In this document: positions 1 through 9,088 of the stretch, one piece after another
How positions within the stretch are numbered: the first letter of the stretch is position 1
Layout: each line of letters starts with the position of its first letter
Assembly (NCBI GenBank): GCA_022072055.1
Contig: JAJVIK010000010.1
Span: forward strand, 186,001 to 250,000
From: a bacterium
GTDB taxonomy: Bacteria > Hinthialibacterota > Hinthialibacteria > OLB16
DNA: 64,000 nt
Direction of reading: 5' to 3'
Notes under the pieces: generated by a model
The model's database searches: none
What the model saw: the letters and a program-made list of their open reading frames with translations, nothing else
Told to the model about the DNA's origin: nothing
Translations under genes and position numbers: made by a program

Positions 1-1
1 T

Positions 2-214
2 CATCCGCCTGTGCTTTGCCTCGATGAGCCGCTCAGCGCGTTGGATGAGGAAACCCGAGAGGAGATGTACGCTCTGCTGGAACAAGTTCGCGGGCGCACG
101 GGAGTGACAACATTGCATGTCACTCACAATCTCTCCGACGCGGAACGCCTCGCGGACAGGATCCTCTTGTTGAGGGATGGCGTGATCATCGAGAAGGATG
201 GAGTGGTCAAGTGA
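2..214 (+). CDS. ABC transporter ATP-binding protein, C-terminal fragment
   Basis: Only the last 70 or so residues are visible; the frame is open back to base 2, so the ORF-track start at 11 is an artefact of the window edge. The fragment shows the Walker B and D-loop (CLDEPLSALD) and the switch histidine (VTHN), followed by a short strand typical of importer ATPases. The spacing resembles ModC/WtpC-type molybdate or tungstate ATPases. That fits the MoeB-like gene that follows, because its GTG start overlaps this stop codon (GTGA), implying translational coupling. The substrate is inference; the ABC ATPase family is clear. Confidence 0.85.
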   Translation, partial: HPPVLCLDEPLSALDEETREEMYALLEQVRGRTGVTTLHVTHNLSDAERLADRILLLRDGVIIEKDGVVK

Positions 215-966
215 AAGAACTGACCGCCGAGGAGCGCGAGGTATATGGGTGGCAGATGTGGATTCCCGGGTTTGGAGAGGAGGGGCAAGTCCGACTGCGG
301 AACGCCTCGGTGCTGATCTCCCGCTGCGGGGGGCTTGGTGGGGTTGTGGCGTATGAACTCGCCGCCGCCGGAATCGGGCGGCTGGTGCTGGCGCACGCCG
401 GAAACGTTAAACCCAGCGATTTGAACCGTCAGATCCTGATGACCCACGCCGGGATTGGAACCTCGCGAGTTGAATCCGCCTCCCAAAAACTGCGGGAACT
501 GAATCCTCGCCTGGAAATCGAGGCGGTCGCGGAGAATGTGAAGCAGGAGAATGCCGCTCGACTTGTGGGGAGCGTGGACCTCGTGGTGGACTGCGCGCCG
601 CTGTTCGAGGAACGTTTTCTCCTCAACCTTGAGGCGGTCCGGCAGGGGAAGCCAATGGTCGAAGCGGCGGTCCATGAGCTGGAGGCGCACCTGACCACCT
701 TCATTCCGGGTAGAACCCCTTGCCTGCGCTGCCTTTATCCGGACTGGCCCGATTATTGGCGACGCCAATTCCCGGTCTTCGGCGCGGTTTCGGGAACCAT
801 CGGGTGCATGGCGGCCATGGAGGCCATCAAGGTTCTCGCCCGCCTTGGGGAACCGCTCGTGAGCAGAATGTTATTGATGGACTTGCGCGGGATGGGGTTC
901 CGGACCGTCAGAATTCATCGGGACCGCTCCTGTCCGGTGTGCGGCCATCTTCCGGATGGAGAATAA
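211..966 (+). CDS. MoeB/ThiF/HesA-family adenylyltransferase (E1-like)
   Basis: A 251-residue E1-like enzyme of the kind that adenylates the C-terminus of a ubiquitin-like sulfur carrier such as MoaD or ThiS. The nucleotide-binding loop reads RCGGLGG near residue 40, with Cys where Gly or Ala is usual before GGLG, followed by the conserved DLNRQ. Two Cys pairs (CLRC and the C-terminal CPVC) match the structural zinc site. It starts with GTG inside the upstream ABC gene's stop and overlaps the next ABC gene by 11 bp, so three genes form one unit. An upstream Mo/W importer would favour MoeB over ThiF, but this is not proven. Confidence 0.8.
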   Translation: MKELTAEEREVYGWQMWIPGFGEEGQVRLRNASVLISRCGGLGGVVAYELAAAGIGRLVLAHAGNVKPSDLNRQILMTHAGIGTSRVESASQKLRELNPRLEIEAVAENVKQENAARLVGSVDLVVDCAPLFEERFLLNLEAVRQGKPMVEAAVHELEAHLTTFIPGRTPCLRCLYPDWPDYWRRQFPVFGAVSGTIGCMAAMEAIKVLARLGEPLVSRMLLMDLRGMGFRTVRIHRDRSCPVCGHLPDGE

Positions 967-1657
967 GCAGCGCGGAGCAAGCCAGGAGGCCAAGGAAGTG
1001 ATTCGCTTGGAGAATGTGGGCAAAGAGTATCTCACAAAGAACGGCGCGGTTTGGGCGCTGAACGAGGTCAGCGTGGAGATTCCCGCCCATGAGTTTGTGG
1101 TGGTTCGAGGCCCGAGCGGTTGCGGCAAGACCACGCTCCTGCTGGCGGTTGGCGGGATGCTGCGTCCATCCGTGGGGAAGGTCTGGGTGGATGGCGTGGA
1201 TTTGTACGCGATGAGCATCTCCGAACGAGCGTCGTTCCGAGCGGATAAGATTGGGTTTGTGTTCCAAATGTTCCACCTGATCCCCTATCTTTCTGTGTGG
1301 GAAAATGTGGTCATGGGGCTACCTTCCAGGAAGGGGGGCGGTCTCCGCGCTCAAGCGGAGGAGTGGCTTACGCGCCTTGGCCTTTCGCATCGCGTGGGAC
1401 ACAAGCCCTCGGAGCTGAGCGCGGGGGAGCGTCAACGCACGGCGGTGGCCCGGGCGCTGATCAAGAATCCGCAGCTGGTCCTGGCCGATGAGCCGACCGG
1501 AAATCTGGATCCCGAGAACGCCCACCAGGTCTTCCAGGCACTCTCCGAGTATCATCGGCAAGGCGGGATGGTGCTCCTTGTCACGCACGGCGCCGAGGCG
1601 GAGACTTACGCCAGCCGCGTGGTGCGGCTCCAAAAGGGCAGGATAGTCGAGAGCTAA
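956..1657 (+). CDS. ABC transporter ATP-binding protein, LolD/MacB-like
   Basis: A complete 233-residue ATPase with Walker A GPSGCGKTT, signature LSAGERQR, Walker B LVLADEPT and the switch histidine VTHG. The insertion after Walker A and the sequence FVFQMFHLIPYLSVWENV are typical of the LolD/FtsE/MacB class, which powers lipoprotein release or efflux permeases. No FtsX/MacB-type permease follows; the next gene is convergent and only 3 bp away. The partner permease must lie upstream of the window or elsewhere. The start overlaps the end of the MoeB-like gene. Confidence 0.85.
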   Translation: MENKQRGASQEAKEVIRLENVGKEYLTKNGAVWALNEVSVEIPAHEFVVVRGPSGCGKTTLLLAVGGMLRPSVGKVWVDGVDLYAMSISERASFRADKIGFVFQMFHLIPYLSVWENVVMGLPSRKGGGLRAQAEEWLTRLGLSHRVGHKPSELSAGERQRTAVARALIKNPQLVLADEPTGNLDPENAHQVFQALSEYHRQGGMVLLVTHGAEAETYASRVVRLQKGRIVES

Positions 1658-1660
1658 CCG

Positions 1661-2317
1661 CTACAACGTGAACAGGTCGTCCCCCAGGCCGGTGTTCAGC
1701 TGGATATCCCACCACACGACCTCGTTGACCAGAGTGTTCCCCTCAAACTGTTTGCGGCAAAGGATCAGGTTGTTTTCCTTGTCCACATAGATCACATCGC
1801 GAGTCACCGCGGAGTGCGTGTCCTTTCCGGTCATCTCCAGGACTGTGCAAGCGACATTGTTGAAGTTCTCATCGGGAAGGACCTGGTATTTCCAGTCCTT
1901 CTTGGAGCCCTCGAAGAACTCCTTAAGGACCGAGCCCCAGTCGGCGAGATAAAACTTGCGCCCGCGCAGGTTGGTGATGCGCTCGTCATCTTCGCCAAGA
2001 GTCACGGAGACCACGCCTAAAAGGCCGCCGGTCTTTCCCTTGATCTTCCCGTTGGCGTCACGGGTGAGGGTGCTGCCCTTTTTCTCCCCCTCGGTCACCA
2101 GCATGCGGACCTGGTGCGGACGCTTGAACCAGAACTCGGTCTTCTTCTCATCCTTCTTGTCGCCCAGACGGTTCCTGGAGCGCATCATGCAGTGGTAATC
2201 CTGGACCTGGTCCCACTTGGCCTTGAGGCCCTTCAGAATCTCCTCGGCCTGCTGGGCCTGAACCGGAATCGTAACGACCATGAAAGAAACGGCCAGAACG
2301 GCGGTAATCTTGCGCAT
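1661..2317 (-). CDS. secreted LolA-fold / DUF1571-like protein
   Basis: About 218 residues with a cleavable signal peptide (MRKITAVLAVSFMVVTIPVQAQ). The ORF-track start is 29 codons too early: the ATG at 2317 is preceded by GGGGAG at good spacing. The mature part (coiled start, then alternating short strands with FWFKRPHQVRMLV) resembles the LolA-like beta-sheet fold used for outer-membrane lipoprotein sorting proteins and the related DUF1571 family common in planctomycete-like bacteria. No lipobox is seen. The family assignment is by fold pattern only and the function is unknown. It converges on the LolD-like ATPase. Confidence 0.55.
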   Translation of the reverse strand: MRKITAVLAVSFMVVTIPVQAQQAEEILKGLKAKWDQVQDYHCMMRSRNRLGDKKDEKKTEFWFKRPHQVRMLVTEGEKKGSTLTRDANGKIKGKTGGLLGVVSVTLGEDDERITNLRGRKFYLADWGSVLKEFFEGSKKDWKYQVLPDENFNNVACTVLEMTGKDTHSAVTRDVIYVDKENNLILCRKQFEGNTLVNEVVWWDIQLNTGLGDDLFTL

Positions 2318-2543
2318 CTTGCTTGTTCTCCCCGATTGAAATGGCGACTGATTGTAGAGAGCGGACATGGGGAGCGTCAAGGATGGAGGCGGGCTTGATG
2401 ACACCCTGCGATCATGGGGGACAGCCCGTTAAGGCCTGCCCCGTCGGTCGGGGGGGTCGCCTCTCACCCAAGGGCGCCCCTCAGGCCGATCCGCTTGCAC
2501 GACGCCGATTGCGCCTTCATACAAGTTCCTGAATACTCCTCAC

Positions 2544-2999
2544 TTGGTCGGCAAACCGCTTGTCCGGCTTGGCACTTCGCTTGATGACGTACGCGCCTTT
2601 AGCGCGGAGGCTCGACAGGAGACGGGATATCAGCTCCGAAGGGTTCAGAAGGGCCTGAACCCGACTGATTGGAAGCCGATGCCGGCCGTCGGTCCTGGCG
2701 TGATCGAGATACGAGTTCATTCGGACCAAGAGTATCGGATCTTTTGTGTCGCGAAGTTTCCGGAGGCGGAGAACCTGCGGATTCGGTCTGACTTAATGAT
2801 CCGTCTGAGCGAGATCATTGAGCGTCGTGGTTTGACTCAGGCGCGAGCGACCAGCCTCCTCGGAGTGACCCAACCACGAATCAGCGACCTCATGCGAGGG
2901 AAAATTCAACTCTTCAGCATGGACAGCCTGATCGAAATGCTCGGACGCGCTGGAGCGAAGGTTTCCGTCCACGTCAAGGACCGTCGGCGGGTCGCATGA
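2544..2999 (+). CDS. in-frame fusion of a Gp49/RelE-like toxin remnant and an XRE antitoxin
   Basis: A 151-residue ORF starting with TTG. Residues 1-72 match the Gp49-like (PF05973) RelE-superfamily toxin pattern, including SLDD-x2-AF, GYQL, WKPM and GPGVIEIRVH up to the strand YRIFCVAKF. The usual toxin C-terminus (YVLH-x-F-x-KKTQ and the last helix) is absent. From about residue 73 (EAENLRIRSDL) the sequence becomes the HTH of the partner HigA-like antitoxin: GLTQARATSLLGVTQPRISD, RGKI, then a C-terminal strand. The simplest reading is a deletion that joined toxin and antitoxin genes in frame. The start codon is weak and there is no obvious Shine-Dalgarno sequence. It may be a remnant or a stand-alone DNA-binding protein. 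Confidence 0.65.
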   Translation: MVGKPLVRLGTSLDDVRAFSAEARQETGYQLRRVQKGLNPTDWKPMPAVGPGVIEIRVHSDQEYRIFCVAKFPEAENLRIRSDLMIRLSEIIERRGLTQARATSLLGVTQPRISDLMRGKIQLFSMDSLIEMLGRAGAKVSVHVKDRRRVA

Positions 3000-5763
3000 C
3001 CACGCGCACCGGGCCCAGTAGGCCGGATGGGAGCGGATTCCACTGCGCCGCGTCGAAAGGCTTGTAAGCGTAATTCACAAATAGGTGGCGGTCGGCGATG
3101 TGGACCCCCGAACGCTCCAAGCCAATGATGCGATTCGCCAGAAGGTTGATCACCTCAAGGCGCAACACGTTCCCTCCCTCCTTGAGGTGACCGGTCACCT
3201 CCACCTGGAAGGGAGTGGTCCAAAGGCAGGCCACCTGTTCCTCGTTCAAGAACACATCCGCCGAATGACGCACCTGGCCCAGATCGAGGAAATAGCGCTC
3301 CCCCTCCTGGGGAGCTTGAGGGACCTCAAATCCGGATTCGTAGGCCACTGTCCCGCTGAACAGCGTGAGCTCCGGAATCTCAGTCCACGAGAGGAGCGAG
3401 TCCAGCGTCTTGGTCTGGACCCCGTCCTTCTCGGAGTCCCGCCAGGAGATGCGCCAAGGTCCGGTTATGTCGAGCGACCGCCGCCCATCCAAGGCCACTG
3501 TGGGATCCGCCCACGGAGCAGCGCTTCCACCCCCGGTCATCAGCAACCGAGTCTCGGTGGGGAGAAGGCGGACGCGCGCTTCCAAGCCACCCTCACAAGG
3601 ACGAGTTTCCGTTCTGCCCCAGCGGCCCTGAACCGGATCCCCAACCAGAACCGCGGAACCCTCCTTTCCCAACGGCAGAAAGCCATCGAAGGTCTTATCG
3701 CCGGCATTCTTGATGAAGTAAGCGGTCTGGTCCCCGAACCTCCGGCGGATGCTCAGGATTCCGGAGTCCGCCATGCGCTCGCGCCGACACCCGGCGCGAG
3801 CGAGCGGGTCCGCCAGGGTCTCGATTGAGTCGAGATAGATGACCTGCCCTGATCCTTGACCCGAAGCGCTGAGGGTGAGTCGTGCGCGGCGCTCCTCGGG
3901 AGAATCGTTCGGGAGGGCATCCGAAGGGGGTCCCGTGGGGACCGCTTGGGGGGCCTCGCCGACGACGAGCACAGTGGCCCCATTCTCCGCCAGGCGCCGG
4001 ATCGAATCCGGGGTCTTCTCCCCGAGCCAACCGCACTCGGGAATGATCAGCGCGCGGTAACGTCCATCCCCACAGACAATCTGGCCGTCTTCCATCCTCA
4101 TTTGATCGCGGATTGTCCGGTCCGAACACCAATCGAACTTCCACCCCTTTTCCCAAAGCCACACCGCGGCCTGGTGTGTGGGTTTGGCCACCTCGGTCAT
4201 CCAGTTCGTGAAGTTGTGAACCTGGCAGTATTGGAGGAAATCCTTGGATCCTCGGTCATCCAACCACAGATCATGGATCGGGTAGAGAAGCAGTACATCT
4301 TCACCCGGCGCGCCATGTTGCAGGACAGTTTGGACGCGCGCAATGTAATCGGTGAACTGGGGAACATGCCTCCACCAGGGCTGGCAGGGGTCCATGTGAA
4401 CCGAGGCGTAGTAGAGCCACCCGGGAAACGGGACATCCGCGGGGGAATAAGTGCAGGTGTGGAAATAGATGTGATTGATCCCCGCGAGGAAGTAGTAGTC
4501 GAGGTCATTGCGCATGCGGTCGAGCGAGGATTGGAAATGATCTTCCAGCCAGGTAAAAGTCTCGGAGGAAACCAGCTTGCGGCCATTGAGATGCGCGCCC
4601 GAGGAGGCAAACTTCGAGCACAGGTATCCCCCGTTCCGACGATCCAGCCCATCCGAGGCCATTCCTTCCCTGCCGAACGCCTCGGGGTCGGGTTGGTCCG
4701 CGAGTCCATAGAGGTCCACCAGGTGACCGGGGCACCCCTGGGCTTGGAGGCTGGTCCGCATCCCCCATCCGCGCGCCCATTCCATCCAGGGCTTGATATG
4801 AACCTCAACCAGGAGTTCCTCAACGGTCTGTCGATAGTCATGCCGGATCCGCCGCGCCAGATCGCTTGTCGAGGATGAAATCATGAGTGGAAGATAAGGC
4901 GCGATGTCATAGCCTCTCCGCTCCCGGAAAAAACTGGGGAGGTCGCCGGTCCAGTTGGCGCCGTACACCTCGTAGGAGTCTTCATGGGTCACCTCAAACC
5001 CGCCACGCCCCACAACCTCCATCAATCGGTTGTATGGCTTCAGGTAGTCCTCAAGAGCATTAAGAGAGAAATGGTCCAAGACCGGCCCCTCGCCTCCGGT
5101 CGTCGCGCGTTTGACCTGCATGCGGGTGTAGCCGTTGCGGAAGATGAACACATCCCATTGGCCAGGGGGTATCTCCCAAACGGGCGCGCCATCCGGACCG
5201 ACTTCCTGCCGGATGACTTTGGCGGTTTCCGGCCTCCCCGGCTCTGAAAACGAAACGGAGAAGATCGGATAGCCGTTGTCCTGGGTGAGGGTCTTGGTCT
5301 CCGACAACACAACCGCCGCCCAACCGTTGTCCCATTCCAGGCGCCGGGAGGCGTGCTCCGGTTGAATCCACGGCCCGCCGAAGGGCCAGCCGTTCCCCCA
5401 CAGGTCCAGGACTGCTCCGTGGCTACGCGCGATTTCGATCGCCTCCTTGGCCGTCCGGTTCCACTCCTCGGACAGGAACTGAATCGGCGAGACATCCGAA
5501 CCCTTGGCCGGATAGAGCGCTTCCATCCGGAGGGTCCGTATTCCAGCCTCTGATAGAGCACTGATGTTGCGCTCCAGCTCCTCGGAATTCACCGCGGAGC
5601 CCATCAACATCCAGAACGCACCGGGATAGGCGGAGCGCGGAATGTCGTTCCAACCAAAGGGGTCCTCAAGCGTGAACGCGGAGGGTGTTTGCGCAATCAT
5701 CAGGAGAGAGAGGATCAACCCCATCGGGATAGGAGATGCTTGGTTGTTTCGGTTCCGATCCAT
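2974..5763 (-). CDS. secreted GH106-like glycoside hydrolase (alpha-L-rhamnosidase family)
   Basis: About 929 residues with an N-terminal export segment (MGLILSLLMIAQTPSAF). The start at 5763 is chosen because GGAGGA lies 6 nt upstream; the ATG two codons earlier abuts the Shine-Dalgarno sequence. The TIM-barrel-like part has the GH106 pattern: early WMLMGS strand, SEEW near residue 100, GNGWPFGGPWI, and the DSYEVYGANWT stretch bearing acidic residues. A C-terminal beta-sandwich (LDLGQVRHSADVFLNEEQV) is the carbohydrate-binding-like domain seen in GH106 and GH2 enzymes. It lies divergent to the sugar ABC importer genes and probably feeds them rhamnose-containing oligosaccharides. Its 3' end overlaps the toxin-antitoxin fusion by 26 bp. 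Confidence 0.75.
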   Translation of the reverse strand: MDRNRNNQASPIPMGLILSLLMIAQTPSAFTLEDPFGWNDIPRSAYPGAFWMLMGSAVNSEELERNISALSEAGIRTLRMEALYPAKGSDVSPIQFLSEEWNRTAKEAIEIARSHGAVLDLWGNGWPFGGPWIQPEHASRRLEWDNGWAAVVLSETKTLTQDNGYPIFSVSFSEPGRPETAKVIRQEVGPDGAPVWEIPPGQWDVFIFRNGYTRMQVKRATTGGEGPVLDHFSLNALEDYLKPYNRLMEVVGRGGFEVTHEDSYEVYGANWTGDLPSFFRERRGYDIAPYLPLMISSSTSDLARRIRHDYRQTVEELLVEVHIKPWMEWARGWGMRTSLQAQGCPGHLVDLYGLADQPDPEAFGREGMASDGLDRRNGGYLCSKFASSGAHLNGRKLVSSETFTWLEDHFQSSLDRMRNDLDYYFLAGINHIYFHTCTYSPADVPFPGWLYYASVHMDPCQPWWRHVPQFTDYIARVQTVLQHGAPGEDVLLLYPIHDLWLDDRGSKDFLQYCQVHNFTNWMTEVAKPTHQAAVWLWEKGWKFDWCSDRTIRDQMRMEDGQIVCGDGRYRALIIPECGWLGEKTPDSIRRLAENGATVLVVGEAPQAVPTGPPSDALPNDSPEERRARLTLSASGQGSGQVIYLDSIETLADPLARAGCRRERMADSGILSIRRRFGDQTAYFIKNAGDKTFDGFLPLGKEGSAVLVGDPVQGRWGRTETRPCEGGLEARVRLLPTETRLLMTGGGSAAPWADPTVALDGRRSLDITGPWRISWRDSEKDGVQTKTLDSLLSWTEIPELTLFSGTVAYESGFEVPQAPQEGERYFLDLGQVRHSADVFLNEEQVACLWTTPFQVEVTGHLKEGGNVLRLEVINLLANRIIGLERSGVHIADRHLFVNYAYKPFDAAQWNPLPSGLLGPVRVVMRPADGP

Positions 5764-5924
5764 GATCATTCCTCCGAACTTGGAAGAGAGCATATACGGG
5801 ACGAATGGTAGCAGGGAAAACAGCAGTGGCAATCATATCCGGAATCAAGTATACTCAATTCGTCTAAGCGGCGTGTAAGGCGTTCGCGGACGCGGGCCAT
5901 CCGGTCCCTCTTCTCGGAAGAACC

Positions 5925-7298
5925 ATGAGAAGCCCCATCCGCTGGATCATTCTGCTCCTCGTTGTTCCCACCTCCCTCGGTTGTGGCGACAGGATTCCTG
6001 AAGGCAAACAAGTGCTCCGTTACTCGTTCTGGGGCGGGTATTTGGAGATGAATCTGTGGCGGGAAATGAAGCGGACCTTCGAGGAACAGAACGGTGACGC
6101 GGTGATCAAGCTGGAGTACGCCGCGGGATCGGACAACCCCTCGAACCTGGTGTCTCGGATGCTCGCGGGGCGAGCCGCGGATGTGATGATGGTGGATGAT
6201 GATGGCTTGCCGTGGCTCGCGAGCAAGGGATACCTTGAACCGCTGGATGAGCTCATTACGCGGGATGCCGAGGAGCTCGGCATCGATGATTTCTTCCCGA
6301 ACGCCCTGGAGTCGGCGGAATACCAGGGGGTCCACTGGGCAATGCCCTGGGATGGCTTTTGCGAGATGGTCTACGCCAACCTGGAGTTGTTTGACGCCGC
6401 CGGGATCCCGGAACCTTCCCCCGAGTGGACTTGGAAGGAATTCGCGGAAATCGCCGGACGGCTGACCATTGACAGGAACGGCGATGGAGTTCCCGAACAG
6501 TACGGAACCTTCATGCTCCCGATCACCATGCAGAGCATGAAGGTCTTCTGGGCTCATGGAGCCGAGTGGATGGACCCGGAGAGGACCCGCATCACTATCG
6601 ACACGCCGGAGGCGGCGGAGGCCCTTGATCTGCTTGCCGACCTGTATTTCCGCAAGCGTTGTGTGGCGATCATGGGCGAGCTCGGATACACGGTGGAGGA
6701 GGTCATGCTGTTCACCGACCGCGTGGCGATGGTGGCTTGTCCGGCCTATGTGATGCTCAATCTCCGGCAACTCGCCAATGAGCGGTGGGATGTGTTCCAC
6801 ATGCCGCGCGGCCCCCATGGAAGAGCGGCCAGGCAGAGCTACGATTGCGTGGGGATTTACAGCAAGGCCCCGCCGGAAAAGAAGGATCTCGCCTGGAGAT
6901 GGATCAAGCACATCCTTTCTCCCGAGTCTCAACGACTGATCGGACGGAGCGGGCGCGCCCTGCCCGTGCGCGCAACGGACGCTCGCGAATCGTTTGTGCG
7001 CCCGGACACCCCGCAGCACGAGGAGCGTCTCGTGGAGGCCATGCTGGAGTACGGCCGGATCGTGCCGCACATGGTTGCGACCAAGGCCTGGAGGATCGAG
7101 GCCGATGCGATCCTCAACCGCTACGCCTCGTATCTCACCAACGATTGGGGCAAGGCGGTCATGCAAGGCAGGAACGCCCCTCAAGCGGTTCCCCTCGGTG
7201 TCTCTCCGGACCGATGGCTCTCCCCGGAGCGGACTGTCGCCCTCTGCCAGGTCAAGTGTCAGGAAAAGATCGGACACTTTGAGAGGCGAGGTTACTAA
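5925..7298 (+). CDS. sugar ABC transporter substrate-binding lipoprotein (family 1)
   Basis: A 457-residue extracellular solute-binding protein. The N-terminus is a lipoprotein signal ending at Cys20 (SLGCG). The mature protein has the family-1 sugar-binding features: FWGGYLE near the start, the ADVMMVDDDGLPWLASKGYLEPLD region, WAMPWDG, and WTWKEFAEIAGRLT. It is the first gene of a three-gene importer operon with permeases at 7302 and 8225. The divergent GH106-like hydrolase shares its 161-bp upstream region. No ATPase is encoded in the cluster, as is common where one MsiK-like ATPase serves several importers. Confidence 0.88.
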   Translation: MRSPIRWIILLLVVPTSLGCGDRIPEGKQVLRYSFWGGYLEMNLWREMKRTFEEQNGDAVIKLEYAAGSDNPSNLVSRMLAGRAADVMMVDDDGLPWLASKGYLEPLDELITRDAEELGIDDFFPNALESAEYQGVHWAMPWDGFCEMVYANLELFDAAGIPEPSPEWTWKEFAEIAGRLTIDRNGDGVPEQYGTFMLPITMQSMKVFWAHGAEWMDPERTRITIDTPEAAEALDLLADLYFRKRCVAIMGELGYTVEEVMLFTDRVAMVACPAYVMLNLRQLANERWDVFHMPRGPHGRAARQSYDCVGIYSKAPPEKKDLAWRWIKHILSPESQRLIGRSGRALPVRATDARESFVRPDTPQHEERLVEAMLEYGRIVPHMVATKAWRIEADAILNRYASYLTNDWGKAVMQGRNAPQAVPLGVSPDRWLSPERTVALCQVKCQEKIGHFERRGY

Positions 7299-7301
7299 GC
7301 C

Positions 7302-8228
7302 ATGCGACGCCTGGTCGAGCACTACAACCGCCGGGATGTCTTGGATGCTTTCCTGTTCATTTCACCCTGGCTGCTTTCGTTCCTCCTGCTCACCCTCGGT
7401 CCGCTGTTGTTCTCGCTGTACCTGTCCTTCTGCCATTGGGATGGAGGCTCGCTGGACCGTTTGAATTGGGTGGGACTCGCCAATTACAAGCGCCTGTTAT
7501 TCGAGGATCACCGGGTTCGGGTCAGCCTCTACAACACGGCCTATTACTCGCTCATCTCGGTTCCCGTGGGCGTGGTTCTCGCTCTGCTCCTGGCAATGGC
7601 GCTCAACCAGAATGTGAAAGGGATCATCTTCTTCCGGACGATCTTCTACCTCCCCAAGGTGGTGGGCGGTCCGGCCACGGTGGTCCTGTGGGCCTGGCTG
7701 TTCAATCCGGCCTTCGGGCCGCTGAACACCTTTCTGGGGATGATCGGAGTCCCCGCCGAGTGGCGTCCCGGCTGGCTGAACAGCGAGGTGTGGAGCAAAC
7801 CTGCGCTGATCATCATGTCGCTGTGGAGCATCGGCGGGAGCATGTTGATCTATCTCGCGGGACTTCAGAATGTTCCGCGACAGCTCTATGAGGCGGCGGA
7901 AATCGACGGCGCGGGTGAGGTGGGGAAGTTTTTCTCGGTGACCGTTCCGATGATGACCCCCACGATCTTCTTCAATCTGGTGATCAGCATTATTGGGAGC
8001 ATGCAGGTTTTCGCCCAAGCCTACCTGATGACCAACCGCACGTTGGGGGACCCGAACGAGTCCACCCTCTTTTACATGATCTACCTCTTCCGCAAGGCGT
8101 TTGAAGATTGGGAGATGGGTTACGCCTGCGCGATGGCGTGGCTGCTCTTCGGAATCATCCTGGGCCTCACCCTCTTGGTGCTGGAAAGCACCCCCTTCTG
8201 GGTCCATTACGAGGGGGAGAAGAAATGA
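7302..8228 (+). CDS. sugar ABC transporter permease 1 (MalF/UgpA type)
   Basis: A 308-residue inner-membrane permease with six predicted membrane spans; the first is FLFISPWLLSFLLLTLGPLL. The cytoplasmic EAA loop reads YEAAEIDGAGEVGKFFSVTVP, the docking site for the ATPase. It starts 3 bp after the binding-protein gene, and its stop overlaps the start of the second permease (ATGA). It pairs with the next gene to form the heterodimeric channel. Family certain, substrate inferred from neighbours. Confidence 0.9.
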   Translation: MRRLVEHYNRRDVLDAFLFISPWLLSFLLLTLGPLLFSLYLSFCHWDGGSLDRLNWVGLANYKRLLFEDHRVRVSLYNTAYYSLISVPVGVVLALLLAMALNQNVKGIIFFRTIFYLPKVVGGPATVVLWAWLFNPAFGPLNTFLGMIGVPAEWRPGWLNSEVWSKPALIIMSLWSIGGSMLIYLAGLQNVPRQLYEAAEIDGAGEVGKFFSVTVPMMTPTIFFNLVISIIGSMQVFAQAYLMTNRTLGDPNESTLFYMIYLFRKAFEDWEMGYACAMAWLLFGIILGLTLLVLESTPFWVHYEGEKK

Positions 8229-9088
8229 GGGCGAAACACGGGCTTTTGCCGCCGGTGGGACGAAAGGCTCGCAGGCGAGTCCTCGCGTATGTCATCCTGG
8301 TCACTCTCTCGATCCCATTTGCGTTCCCGCTTATTTGGGCGCTGGCAACCTCGCTTCAGACTGTCGATGAGGTCTTTTCGGGTTCGCTGATTCAAGCGCC
8401 TGGAGACCCGCAATGGGAGAACTATCGCGAGATTTTCGAGTACTTGCCGTTGGGCCGGTTTCTGTTCAACACGGTCTGCATTGTTTCCCTGGTGATCGCG
8501 GGAGAGGTCCTCACCGCGCCGCTGGTGGCCTATGCCTTCGCGCGCCTCAGGTTTCCGTTCCGGAACACGCTCTTCGTGGTGATGCTCTCGACCCTCATGC
8601 TTCCGCCGATCATTACCACCATCCCCGCTTACATCTTCTATAGCAAGCTCGGCTGGGTGGACACCTGGATTCCGCTGATTTTGCCGGGATGGCTGGGGGG
8701 CGGGGCTTTCAACATCTTCATCCTGCGCCAGTTCTTCCTCACCGTTCCTAGGGATCTGGAGGACGCCGCCAAGATGGACGGCTGCTCGAACTTCGGGACA
8801 TATTTCCGAATCTTCCTGCCGCTCGCGTTCCCGGCCATCGCCACGATCGGGGTGCTTTCCTTCGTGAACCACTGGAACAATTTTGAGGGGCCGCTGATCT
8901 ATCTGTCGACCCTCGACACCTTTCCCATTGCGCTGGGGATCAACATGTTTAAGGACGCTTATTCGGCCATCGCGCCGCACTACCTGATGGCGGCCTCGGT
9001 GGTCTCGCTCGCCCCGTTGCTCCTGCTGTTCCTTGCCATACAGCGGGTGTTCGTCGAGGGGATTATTCTCTCGGGAATCAAGGGGTGA
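8225..9088 (+). CDS. sugar ABC transporter permease 2 (MalG type)
   Basis: A 287-residue permease starting at the ATG that overlaps the previous stop (ATGA); the ORF-track start at 8108 is an upstream extension in the wrong context. It has six spans and the MalG-type EAA loop (LEDAAKMDGCSNFGTYFRIFLP). The last codons, EGIILSGIKG-stop, lie within a 36-bp sequence that is repeated 849 bp downstream on the far side of a HEPN-MNT gene pair. This suggests that a cassette inserted exactly at the end of this gene. Confidence 0.9.
   Translation: MRAKHGLLPPVGRKARRRVLAYVILVTLSIPFAFPLIWALATSLQTVDEVFSGSLIQAPGDPQWENYREIFEYLPLGRFLFNTVCIVSLVIAGEVLTAPLVAYAFARLRFPFRNTLFVVMLSTLMLPPIITTIPAYIFYSKLGWVDTWIPLILPGWLGGGAFNIFILRQFFLTVPRDLEDAAKMDGCSNFGTYFRIFLPLAFPAIATIGVLSFVNHWNNFEGPLIYLSTLDTFPIALGINMFKDAYSAIAPHYLMAASVVSLAPLLLLFLAIQRVFVEGIILSGIKG

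Noticed and set aside
2517-2729. 70-aa minus-strand ORF overlapping the toxin-antitoxin fusion
   Set aside because: It is antisense to the recognisable toxin-like segment and has no start signal or domain.
5766-7322. 518-aa minus-strand ORF opposite the sugar-binding lipoprotein
   Set aside because: A shadow of a GC-rich gene; rich in His, Arg and Gly without domains, while the plus strand encodes a recognisable lipoprotein.
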